From: Lachnospiraceae bacterium
Lineage (GTDB): Bacteria > Bacillota_A > Clostridia > Lachnospirales > Lachnospiraceae
Reading direction: 5' to 3'
Assembly: GCA_016287765.1 (NCBI GenBank)
Contig: JAEEWS010000007.1
Coordinates: 1 to 64,000 of the forward strand
DNA: 64,000 nucleotides
The position numbers and the translations under genes were made by a program. Numbering within the stretch: position 1 is the first letter of the stretch; every line of letters starts with the position of its first letter. Below, one piece after another: positions 9,436-16,303 of the stretch. Under the pieces are notes generated by a model. It searched no databases and had not been told where the DNA came from. It worked only from the letters and a program-made list of their open reading frames with translations.

Positions 9436-10178
9436 TGACTTTAAGAATAAAATTTGCAAAATACGGGAATCTTAAATTCCTGTCACATTTGGATGTAATG
9501 CGCTTCTTCCAGAAAGCCATAAGAAGAGCGGAGATAGATGTAAAATACTCTGAAGGATATCATCCTCATCAGCTCATGTCCTTTGCTGCGCCTTTGGGAG
9601 TGGGACAGACCAGCGAGGGAGAGTACTTCGACCTTGAAGTGAATTCCATGATAAGTACGGATGATATTTTGGCGAGGCTTGACGCACAGATGCCGGAAGG
9701 ATTTAAAGTTCTTCATGTTTCGCTTCTGCCGCCCACGCCGCCTCAGACCAAAAAGGAATCCCTGATGGCATTGGTAAAAGCCTCGGATTACCTTGTGCTT
9801 CGTAAGGGTCTGGCACATTTACCCTTGACAAATGAGGAATTTTTAGGTAAATTTAGTGAGTTTGTTAAGGAACCTGAGATACTTGCCGTTAAGACCACCA
9901 AGGTGGGCGATACGGAGATCAATCTGGCTCCGTTTATTTATGACGTAAAATATGATGTTCCGCCTACGGAACTTACGGAAAAATATGATAATGGACTTTG
10001 TATTTATGTAAAGCTTTGTGCCGGAAACGAGAATCACATCCGCCCGGAGCTTCTTATGAAGGCATTTCATTCCTACACAGGCATCGAGTACGATCAATAC
10101 GAATACCAGGTTCACAGACTTGAAGCCTATGCCCTTAAGGATGAGGAACTTATACCCATCTATAAATTTCACGAATAA
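9435..10178 (+). CDS. DUF2344 / radical SAM-associated protein (TIGR03936 type)
   Basis: The 247-residue product starts MTLRIKFAKYGNLKFLSHLD, the usual beginning of this family, and has the GYHPHQ and PLGVG segments. An in-frame extension back to 9357 lies entirely within the upstream gene and is discarded. In some lineages this domain is fused to the preceding radical SAM enzyme, so the two very likely form one complex or pathway. The one-base TAATG overlap implies coupled translation. Biochemical role unknown. Confidence 0.9.
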   Translation: MTLRIKFAKYGNLKFLSHLDVMRFFQKAIRRAEIDVKYSEGYHPHQLMSFAAPLGVGQTSEGEYFDLEVNSMISTDDILARLDAQMPEGFKVLHVSLLPPTPPQTKKESLMALVKASDYLVLRKGLAHLPLTNEEFLGKFSEFVKEPEILAVKTTKVGDTEINLAPFIYDVKYDVPPTELTEKYDNGLCIYVKLCAGNENHIRPELLMKAFHSYTGIEYDQYEYQVHRLEAYALKDEELIPIYKFHE

Positions 10179-10195
10179 AAGGATTTTTACCTATA

Positions 10196-11389
10196 ATGAA
10201 CGAGTTGGTTATTACAAATTATAACGGAAAGAAGATCAGTGCCATATATAACGACGGCAGAATGACCAATGTTTCCGTGATACCTCCCAAGACATATTTC
10301 GAGATCGGAAATATTTACGTGGGACGTGTAGACAATATTGTAAAGAACATAAATGCTGCATTTGTCAATATTTCTGATGATTGCTCCTGTTATCTGGATC
10401 TGAACTCAGATACAAAGCCTTTATTTGTCAAAAGACAGTCGGAGAAAAAGGTATGTATCGGTGATGAGATCATCGTACAGCTGGTCAAGGAAAGCATTAA
10501 GACCAAGGCTCCTGTAGTCACCACCAGTTTTTCTCTTGCGGGAAGATTTGTATCTCTTGTTAAAAACGGTTCCGGAGCGCAGGTTTCCAAAAAGATATCC
10601 AACAAGCAGATGAGGCAGCATTTAAAAGAATTGCTGTCCCGGTTCTCGGATGAAGATTATTGTGTTATTGCCAGAACAAATTCGGTTCATGCCACCGACG
10701 AGCAGATCTTAAGAGAAGCAGCCCAGCTGGTGAAAAAGTATAAGAGTATCTGCGATTATTCCGTGCATGATGCTAAATACACGGTGATCCATAAGGAGTT
10801 GCCCGCTTATCTTATTCAGCTCAGAGATACCAACACCTTCCTTTATGACAGGATAGTTACGGATATTCCCGAAGTTTACGATGAAGTGGATCAATACCTT
10901 AAGCTTTTCCCTTCCGTAAATGAAAACGGTGAAGAAACCCAGGTGCTTTTTACCGATGATCCTCATCGTTTGAACATTCTTTATAAGATCGATAAGAATA
11001 TGGACGGCGCTTTAAAGAGGATCATAAATCTTAAGTCCGGAGCTTCGATAATAATCGATCAGACAGAGGCTTTGACAGCCATTGACGTTAATACAAGTAA
11101 GGCCATTTCAGGAAAGCGTGCCACAGAGCAGACGTTTTTCGAGATCAATTGCGAAGCGGCCAAGGAGATCGCTTACCAATTGAAGCTCAGAAATATTTCA
11201 GGCATAATTGTTATCGACTTCATAAATCAGCATGACGAAGCTTTAAGAGAGCAGCTTCTTGAGAACTTTAAAAATGAGTTCAAGAACGACAACATCCAGA
11301 CAGAACTGGTGGATATCACCAAGCTTGGGCTTGTGGAAGTAACCCGTAAGAAGGTACATAAGTGCATAGCGGAACAGCTTAACAGTTGA
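10196..11389 (+). CDS. rng: Ribonuclease G/E family protein
   Basis: A 397-residue endoribonuclease of the RNase E/G family, which cleaves single-stranded AU-rich RNA in rRNA maturation and mRNA decay. An S1-like domain is at about residues 35-110 (GNIYVGRVDNIVKNINAAFV). The DNase I-like catalytic part includes TAIDVNTSK at about 298-306 and IIVIDFINQ near 341-349, holding the metal-binding aspartates. The protein stops directly after the VTRKKVHK region and lacks the zinc-link CxxCxG motif of E. coli RNase G (489 residues), so it may dimerise differently. Starts 17 bases after the DUF2344 gene with an AAAGGA ribosome-binding site. Confidence 0.92.
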   Translation: MNELVITNYNGKKISAIYNDGRMTNVSVIPPKTYFEIGNIYVGRVDNIVKNINAAFVNISDDCSCYLDLNSDTKPLFVKRQSEKKVCIGDEIIVQLVKESIKTKAPVVTTSFSLAGRFVSLVKNGSGAQVSKKISNKQMRQHLKELLSRFSDEDYCVIARTNSVHATDEQILREAAQLVKKYKSICDYSVHDAKYTVIHKELPAYLIQLRDTNTFLYDRIVTDIPEVYDEVDQYLKLFPSVNENGEETQVLFTDDPHRLNILYKIDKNMDGALKRIINLKSGASIIIDQTEALTAIDVNTSKAISGKRATEQTFFEINCEAAKEIAYQLKLRNISGIIVIDFINQHDEALREQLLENFKNEFKNDNIQTELVDITKLGLVEVTRKKVHKCIAEQLNS

Positions 11390-11442
11390 TGCTTTAATGT
11401 AAGTTTTGAAAATTTTTAAGACTATTTGAAAAATTTATTTAT

Positions 11443-11470
11443 AAAACCACTTGACATTCAAGTGGTTTTT
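11443..11470 (+). terminator. Terminator of the rng operon, overlapping the rplU promoter
   Basis: A perfect 12-base stem AAAACCACTTGA / TCAAGTGGTTTT closes a CAT loop and is followed by TTT. The hairpin lies 54 bases after rng. The -35 hexamer of the rplU promoter is inside it (11451-11456). Confidence 0.85.
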
Positions 11471-11479
11471 TGTTATAAA
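11451..11479 (+). promoter_or_regulatory. rplU-prp-rpmA promoter
   Basis: TTGACA, 17 bases, TATAAA, with TGT just before the -10. It is the best sigma-A promoter in the window, as expected for ribosomal protein genes. Its spacer consists of the right arm and T-run of the preceding terminator. Confidence 0.85.
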
Positions 11480-11480
11480 T

Positions 11481-11570
11481 CTTCAGTATGCCGCACAACG
11501 AGGTCGAAGTCTGCCCTGACTTAAGGACAGCACCACAGTTGGCGAGTAATGATAAATAGGAGGTGCCAGT
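11481..11570 (+). ncRNA. Structured leader of rplU (L21-leader-like)
   Basis: The 90-base untranslated leader can fold into a closing stem (GCC 11490-11492 plus AAC 11497-11499 with GTT 11538-11540 plus GGC 11541-11543) around an inner hairpin (CTGcCCT 11511-11517 / AGGaCAG 11524-11530). Its place before rplU matches known L21 autoregulatory leaders. AGGAGGTG at 11558-11565 is the ribosome-binding site. Membership of the Rfam family was not tested. Confidence 0.45.
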
Positions 11571-11879
11571 ATGTACGCTATTATTGCAACAGGTGGTAAG
11601 CAATACAAGGTAGCAGAAGGCGATATCATTAATGTTGAGAAGCTCGGCGTTGAAGCAGGAGCAAATTACACATTCGATCAGGTTCTCGCAGTGAACGACG
11701 GATCAATGAAGATCGGTAACCCTACTGTTTCCGGTGCTACCGTAACAGCATCCGTTGTCGGAGATGTTAAGGGCAACAAGGTTATTGTTTATAAGTATAA
11801 GAGAAAATCCGGCTATCACAAGAAGAATGGCCACAGACAGAATTATACCCGTATCAAGATTGAAAAGATCAACGCTTAA
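11571..11879 (+). CDS. rplU: 50S ribosomal protein L21
   Basis: The 102-residue protein starts [18 protein letters not shown] and ends in the basic [18 protein letters not shown] region, both typical of L21, which binds 23S rRNA. It heads the rplU-prp-rpmA transcript, the standard Firmicutes arrangement. It begins after a strong AGGAGG site. Length is normal. Confidence 0.98.
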   Translation: MYAIIATGGKQYKVAEGDIINVEKLGVEAGANYTFDQVLAVNDGSMKIGNPTVSGATVTASVVGDVKGNKVIVYKYKRKSGYHKKNGHRQNYTRIKIEKINA

Positions 11880-11884
11880 TTGGC

Positions 11885-12202
11885 ATGATTAAAGTTACAT
11901 CGATCCATAATGAAAAAGATGAGGTTTGCGGCTTTCGTGTAGAAGGTCATGCAGGATACGACAAAAAGGGCAGAGACATTATATGCTCGGCTGTTTCGGT
12001 TCTGGCTACCAATACCGTTAATTCGGTTGAGGCTTTTACCGATGATGTGTTTTCCTGTAAGCAGGCTGAAGACGGTTTCCTCGAATTGATCCTTACAGAA
12101 GAGGTTTCTGCTAAGAGCGCTTTGCTTTTGGATTCCTTCTTCCTCGGAATAGAGGCGATCGTACAGGAGTACGGAGAAAAGTTCGTTTACTTATTAAAAT
12201 AG
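11885..12202 (+). CDS. prp: Ribosomal-processing cysteine protease Prp
   Basis: Prp (YsxB family, 105 residues) removes the N-terminal extension of L27 before ribosome assembly. The catalytic pair is visible as H22 (in EGHAGYD) and C34 (in DIICSAVSVL), at the same numbering reported for the Staphylococcus aureus enzyme. It lies five bases after rplU with a weak ribosome-binding site, so translation is probably coupled, and directly before its substrate gene rpmA. The L27 encoded next carries the matching cleavage motif, which supports the assignment. Confidence 0.95.
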   Translation: MIKVTSIHNEKDEVCGFRVEGHAGYDKKGRDIICSAVSVLATNTVNSVEAFTDDVFSCKQAEDGFLELILTEEVSAKSALLLDSFFLGIEAIVQEYGEKFVYLLK

Positions 12203-12214
12203 GAGGTAAGCACA

Positions 12215-12505
12215 ATGTTAAAGATGAACCTTCAGTTATTTGCTCATAAAAAGGGCGTTGGTTCTACTAAGAACGGCAGAGACTCCGAGTCTAAGAGACT
12301 TGGTGCTAAGCGTGCCGACGGTCAGTTTGTTTTGGCCGGAAACATCCTTTACAGACAGCGTGGAACAAAGATTCATCCCGGCGTTAATGTTGGACGCGGT
12401 GGCGATGATACATTATTCGCACTTAAGGATGGTGTTTTGAGATTCGAAAGATTGGGAAGAGATAAGAAGCAGGCTTCTGTTTATCCTGTAGAAGAATCCA
12501 AGTAG
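12215..12505 (+). CDS. rpmA: 50S ribosomal protein L27 with cleavable N-terminus
   Basis: The 96-residue L27 starts [18 protein letters not shown]. The LQLF/A segment is the Prp cleavage site; removal of nine residues exposes the AHKKG tail that reaches the peptidyl-transferase centre. A GGAGG site precedes the ATG. It ends the rplU-prp-rpmA transcript before a strong terminator. Confidence 0.98.
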   Translation: MLKMNLQLFAHKKGVGSTKNGRDSESKRLGAKRADGQFVLAGNILYRQRGTKIHPGVNVGRGGDDTLFALKDGVLRFERLGRDKKQASVYPVEESK

Positions 12506-12515
12506 AGATGATTGA

Positions 12516-12552
12516 TTAAGCCCCGAGGGATAAGCTTCGGGGCTTAAATTTT
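12516..12552 (+). terminator. Intrinsic terminator after rpmA
   Basis: The stem TTAAGCCCCGA (12516-12526) pairs with TCGGGGCTTAA (12537-12547), loop of 10 bases, followed by ATTTTC. It separates the ribosomal genes from obg. Confidence 0.85.
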
Positions 12553-12604
12553 CTGTAATGAATTAAAGATTTAAAAGCATTTGCGAGTTGAGAAAGGATA
12601 TGCT

Positions 12605-13894
12605 ATGTTTGCTGACAGAGCAGAAATTTATATAAAGTCCGGTAAAGGCGGAAACGGCTGTGTTGCATTTCGCCGTGAACTTTTTGTTGCAGCCGGCGGA
12701 CCTAACGGAGGGGACGGCGGAAAAGGCGGAGATATCGTCTTTGAAGTGGATAAGGGGATGAACACTCTTACGGATTACCGTTTCGTCAGGAAATACTGCG
12801 CTGAAAGCGGAGAAGACGGCAAGGGCAACAATTGTACCGGAGCCAACGGAAACGACCTTATTCTTAAGGTGCCCGAAGGAACAGTCATACGTGAAGCTAC
12901 CAGCGGTAAGGTGATAGCCGATATGTCAAACGGCAACGATCGTGAAGTGGTGTTAAAAGGCGGAAGAGGCGGCAAAGGCAATCAGCATTATGCCACAGCC
13001 ACCATGCAGGTGCCTCAATATGCCCAGCCCGGTCAGGAAGCAAGAGAACTCACCGTTATCCTGGAGCTTAAGGTTATAGCGGACGTGGGTCTGGTGGGCT
13101 TCCCCAATGTAGGTAAATCCACTTTGTTAAGCCGCGTGTCCAACGCACGTCCCAAGATCGCGAATTATCATTTTACCACTTTGAATCCCAATCTGGGTGT
13201 GGTGGACCTTAAAAACGGTGAAGGCTTCGTAATGGCTGATATTCCGGGACTTATTGAAGGAGCTTCCGAAGGCGTTGGTCTGGGTCATCAGTTCCTTAAG
13301 CACATCGAGCGCTGCAGAGTACTTATCCATATAGTGGATGCGGCCTGCACGGAAGGAAGAGATGCGGTACAGGATATCTACAATATTAATAAAGAGCTGG
13401 AAGCCTATAATTCTTCCATTTCCTCAAAGCCCTGGGTTATCGCGGCTAATAAGCTGGATACACTTTACGGAGAGGAAAAAGACATTGCTCTGCAGCTTAT
13501 AAAGGACGAATTTGAGCCTCAGGGCATCAAAGTGTTCCCTATATCGGCTGTCAGCGGCGAGGGCATTACCGAGCTTCTTTACTACGTAAATGACCTTTTG
13601 AAAAAATGCGGAGACAAGCCCATTGTTTTCGAAAAGGAATTCTATCCCGAAGCTCTTGAGTCTGACAGCGAGCCTTATTTCGTTTCTTATGACGAAAATG
13701 AAAAGGAATATGTTATTGAAGGACCCAGGATCGAGAAGATGCTTGGATATACTAATCTGGATTCCGAAAAGGGCTTTGAATTCTTCCAGAATTTTATGAG
13801 GACCAACGGAATACTGGATGAGCTTGAGTCCATGGGAATTAAAGACGGAGATACCGTAAGGATCTACGGTTGGTCCTTCGATTATTATAAATAA
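12605..13894 (+). CDS. obgE: GTPase Obg/CgtA
   Basis: Obg is a ribosome-associated GTPase needed for 50S assembly and stress control. The 429-residue protein has a glycine-rich Obg fold (about residues 1-158, with GKGGNG and GGRGGKGN), a G domain with GFPNVGKST (G1), DIPG (G3) and ANKLD (G4), and a C-terminal OCT domain (about 345-425). The ATG at 12605 is chosen because it follows AAAGGA by six bases and gives the canonical MFADRAEIYI start; a TTG 24 bases upstream has no such site. Confidence 0.97.
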   Translation: MFADRAEIYIKSGKGGNGCVAFRRELFVAAGGPNGGDGGKGGDIVFEVDKGMNTLTDYRFVRKYCAESGEDGKGNNCTGANGNDLILKVPEGTVIREATSGKVIADMSNGNDREVVLKGGRGGKGNQHYATATMQVPQYAQPGQEARELTVILELKVIADVGLVGFPNVGKSTLLSRVSNARPKIANYHFTTLNPNLGVVDLKNGEGFVMADIPGLIEGASEGVGLGHQFLKHIERCRVLIHIVDAACTEGRDAVQDIYNINKELEAYNSSISSKPWVIAANKLDTLYGEEKDIALQLIKDEFEPQGIKVFPISAVSGEGITELLYYVNDLLKKCGDKPIVFEKEFYPEALESDSEPYFVSYDENEKEYVIEGPRIEKMLGYTNLDSEKGFEFFQNFMRTNGILDELESMGIKDGDTVRIYGWSFDYYK

Positions 13895-13903
13895 GGAGAG
13901 CAT

Positions 13904-14203
13904 ATGATCACTACAAAGCAGAGAGCCTATCTGCGCGGACTGGCACAAAATCTGGATCCTTCGTTTCAGATAGGAAAGAACAGCCTTACTCCCGAATTTA
14001 CGGAAGCAATCATTGAAAATCTTGAAAAGAACGAGCTTTTAAAGATCTCGGTGCTTAAGAACTGCGATGATGAGCCCAAGGAACTGGCGGGTATACTTGC
14101 GGACAGAACCCATTCCGATGTGGTTTCCGTAACAGGCAGAAAGATCGTTGTATATAAACAGGCAAAAGACAAGGACAAGAGAAAAATAGAACTTCCGAGG
14201 TGA
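13904..14203 (+). CDS. yhbY: YhbY-type CRM-domain RNA-binding protein
   Basis: The 99-residue protein begins MITTKQRAYLRGLAQNL and contains IGKNSLTP, the hallmarks of the YhbY/CRS1-YhbY (CRM) domain, which binds pre-50S ribosomal particles. It follows obg by nine bases with an AAGGAG site and leads into nadD, the order seen in many Firmicutes. The stop overlaps the nadD upstream region, so coupling is likely. Confidence 0.93.
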   Translation: MITTKQRAYLRGLAQNLDPSFQIGKNSLTPEFTEAIIENLEKNELLKISVLKNCDDEPKELAGILADRTHSDVVSVTGRKIVVYKQAKDKDKRKIELPR

Positions 14204-14205
14204 TC

Positions 14206-15441
14206 ATGAAAACAGGCATTTTAGGAGGAACCTTCAATCCAATACACAATGCCCATCTTTCTCTCGGTAAGGCTGCCAAAGAACAGTTCGGACTTGACAG
14301 GCTTGTGTTTATGCCCGCAGCAAGACCTGCTTACAAGGATCCGAGGCAACTGGTGTCTTTTGAAGATCGTATGGAAATGACACGGCTTGCTGTTGATGAA
14401 GTTCTTGGCGGCGAAAAGAAGGGCTATTATATTTCCGATCTGGAATTTAAGCGCCCGGGAAACACCTACACCTGTGACACCCTTGCCTATTTAAAGAATC
14501 TGGAGCCCGAAACAGAGCTTTATTTCATTATAGGCGGAGATTCCCTGATGTGGCTTGATGAGTGGAAGGATCCCGCAAATATCGTTAATAAATGTACCCT
14601 GCTGGTGGCTGAAAGAGGGGAAACAAGGCTGGCTGTATTAAAGAATAAAGCGGAAGGTCTTAAGAAAAGCATAGGTGCAAAGATCGAGTTCATCGATTAT
14701 CCCTGCAATTTTGTTTCATCCTCGGATATACGTAAGCACATCCGTTCAGGTAATCTAAAATCATCAGACCTGCCTTCGGCAGTGATCGAATATATCGATA
14801 AGAAAGAACTGTACGGCTGCTGTAAGGACGGCTCTTATTTTACGGCCGACGAGATCCAGAAATTCACTAAGGAAATGGAAAAAACCTTAAGTACCTTCAG
14901 GTTTCAGCATTCCCTGGGTGTTGCCTATACAGCCGCAGCTCTGGCCATGGTTTACGGTGTAGCTGTGGATAAAGCCACAGCCGCAGGTCTTTTGCATGAC
15001 AGCGCAAAAGAAATCCCTCATGATGAGCAGGAGAGACTCTGCGACGAAAAAGGCATAGCTTTAACCGATACAGAACGCCGTTTAAAGCAGCTGATACACG
15101 GTAAACTGGCCGCAGGTCTTATACAGGATAAATACGGTATTAAAGATGAGGATTTCTTAAATTCCATAAGAAATCACGTTGTGGGACGCCCCGGAATGAC
15201 GCGTCTGGAGCAGATCGTGTTCTGCGCCGATTTTCTTGAACCCCAGAGAGCCTTTGTAATGGATCCGCCCTTAAAAGAGATCAGATCCTTGGTCTTCAGA
15301 GACATAGACAAGGCCACCGCCATGATATTAAAGGCTACCATAGGCTTTCTTAAAGAAAAAGGCAGCGAAATAGACGATTCCATGAATAAAACCTTCGACT
15401 ACTACAAGGTATTTCTTGACAACGAAGATACAATAAAATGA
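14206..15441 (+). CDS. nadD: NadD-YqeK fusion: nicotinate-nucleotide adenylyltransferase and HD-domain hydrolase
   Basis: One 411-residue chain joins two enzymes usually encoded by adjacent genes. Residues 1 to about 200 are NadD (GGTFNPIHNAHL nucleotidyltransferase motif, later SSSDIRK), making deamido-NAD from NaMN and ATP. Residues about 215-411 are a YqeK-like HD-domain protein (QHSLGV, then GLLHDSAKE) of the symmetrical Ap4A hydrolase family. The ATG at 14206 after GAGGTG is preferred to a GTG at 14200. The final codons AAA TGA coincide with the start of a REP-like unit. There is no frameshift or stop at the junction, so the fusion is real. Confidence 0.93.
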   Translation: MKTGILGGTFNPIHNAHLSLGKAAKEQFGLDRLVFMPAARPAYKDPRQLVSFEDRMEMTRLAVDEVLGGEKKGYYISDLEFKRPGNTYTCDTLAYLKNLEPETELYFIIGGDSLMWLDEWKDPANIVNKCTLLVAERGETRLAVLKNKAEGLKKSIGAKIEFIDYPCNFVSSSDIRKHIRSGNLKSSDLPSAVIEYIDKKELYGCCKDGSYFTADEIQKFTKEMEKTLSTFRFQHSLGVAYTAAALAMVYGVAVDKATAAGLLHDSAKEIPHDEQERLCDEKGIALTDTERRLKQLIHGKLAAGLIQDKYGIKDEDFLNSIRNHVVGRPGMTRLEQIVFCADFLEPQRAFVMDPPLKEIRSLVFRDIDKATAMILKATIGFLKEKGSEIDDSMNKTFDYYKVFLDNEDTIK

Positions 15442-15570
15442 ACCTTTGGGGGCGGGGTTATGGGTTGAACCTTTGGGGACGGGGTTAGGGGTTCATTTTT
15501 CCAAAAAATGAACCCCTAACCCCGTCCCCAAAGGTTCAACCCATAACCCCGTCCCCAAAGGATCATTTTT
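15435..15570. repeat. 136-bp near-perfect inverted repeat made of four REP-like units
   Basis: Two overlapping units (15439-15468 and 15466-15495) are followed by two in reverse orientation (15509-15538 and 15536-15565). Each is about 30 bases, bounded by TGAACC and GGTTCA with GGGGACGGGG inside. The arms of about 66 bases differ at only two positions and are separated by CC. RNA from it would be a very long hairpin ending in TTTTT, so it may also end the nadD transcript. Confidence 0.9.
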
Positions 15571-15588
15571 AAGAAACGGAGAAAAATA

Positions 15589-15933
15589 ATGACAGAGAAA
15601 AATCGTAAGATATTAACTGAAATCTATAAGGCACTGGATGAAAAGAAGGCTGAGAACATCAAGATCCTGGATATAAGCAAGATTTCCATCATGACGGATT
15701 TTTTTATCATCACTGACGGGAACAATCAGCCTCAGGTGGATGCACTGGTGGATGCAGCGGAAGAAGCGCTTTTAAAGGCAGGCATCAAAGATGTAAAGAC
15801 CGAAGGGGGAAGGAATAACGGCTGGACTTTGATCGACGCCGGAAATATGATCATACACATTTTCACAAAAGAAAACAGAGATTTTTATGATCTGGAAAGG
15901 ATCTGGAGCGACGGTAAAACTGTTGAACTCTGA
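15589..15933 (+). CDS. rsfS: Ribosomal silencing factor RsfS
   Basis: RsfS (114 residues) binds L14 on the 50S subunit and blocks subunit joining when nutrients are short. The family features are present: ISIMTDFFIITDGNN (about residues 28-42), EGGRNNGWTLIDAGNMIIHIF and the terminal YDLERIWSDG. It follows nadD-yqeK in the usual order, but the REP inverted repeat now separates them. An ACGGAG ribosome-binding site precedes the ATG. Confidence 0.96.
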   Translation: MTEKNRKILTEIYKALDEKKAENIKILDISKISIMTDFFIITDGNNQPQVDALVDAAEEALLKAGIKDVKTEGGRNNGWTLIDAGNMIIHIFTKENRDFYDLERIWSDGKTVEL

Positions 15934-15994
15934 TAAGCTTTGCAGAATTTTTACAGACTTTGCTGAAACTTGCAGCCTTTATGATAAAAAATCC

Positions 15995-16024
15995 TTGACA
16001 TGATCTGTTTTAACATTTTATAAT
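15995..16024 (+). promoter_or_regulatory. Promoter upstream of the surface-protein locus
   Basis: TTGACA, 18 bases, TATAAT. It lies about 280 bases before the surface-protein gene, leaving a long leader that holds a short open frame, a terminator-like hairpin and a REP unit. Confidence 0.75.
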
Positions 16025-16068
16025 CTTATATGTTTTGGTGGTTGTTTTTTGAACAGGGGTTGTTGGTT

Positions 16069-16173
16069 ATGGAAAGGAAGATAAGCGTCATCGATTACGG
16101 TGACGTATCGTTCAAAGTATGGGATTTTAAGTATTTATATGGTTTGTTTTTTTGCACCCAAAATTCGAGTTGA
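16069..16173 (+). CDS. Possible 34-codon leader peptide
   Basis: An ATG at 16069 opens a 34-codon frame that starts MERKISVIDYGDVSFKVW and ends NSS-stop at 16171-16173. An AGGGG about 12 bases upstream could serve as a weak ribosome-binding site. The last codons and stop lie within a terminator-like hairpin, so ribosomes reaching the stop would disrupt it, as in attenuation. I do not recognise the peptide; it may be spurious. Confidence 0.3.
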   Translation: MERKISVIDYGDVSFKVWDFKYLYGLFFCTQNSS

Positions 16174-16193
16174 TCGTATTATGGGTGTTTTTT
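16155..16193 (+). terminator. Terminator-like hairpin in the leader
   Basis: CACCCA (16155-16160) pairs with TGGGTG (16182-16187); CGA/TCG inside the loop extends the structure with mismatches. TTTTTTA follows. It lies between the promoter at 15995 and the surface-protein gene and would end a transcript of about 160 bases or act as an attenuator. Confidence 0.45.
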
Positions 16194-16256
16194 ATTTCGT
16201 ATTTTCGACAACGTGCCGAAAGAGGTGGAGCGGGTGGAATTTATATCTTTTGAAAA

Positions 16257-16286
16257 TGAACCCCTAACCCCGTCCCCAAAGGGTCA
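16257..16286 (-). repeat. Solitary REP-like unit
   Basis: A 30-base unit matching those at 15435-15570, in the orientation of the right arm, with terminal TGAACC and GGGTCA. It lies 18 bases before the surface-protein ATG, next to the GGAGGAG ribosome-binding site. Confidence 0.85.
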
Positions 16287-16303
16287 TAAAGGGAGGAGAC
16301 TAA

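Noticed and set aside
12581..12604. TTG start giving eight more residues for Obg
   Set aside because: AAAGGA is correctly spaced for ATG 12605, and MFADRAEI is the usual Obg start.
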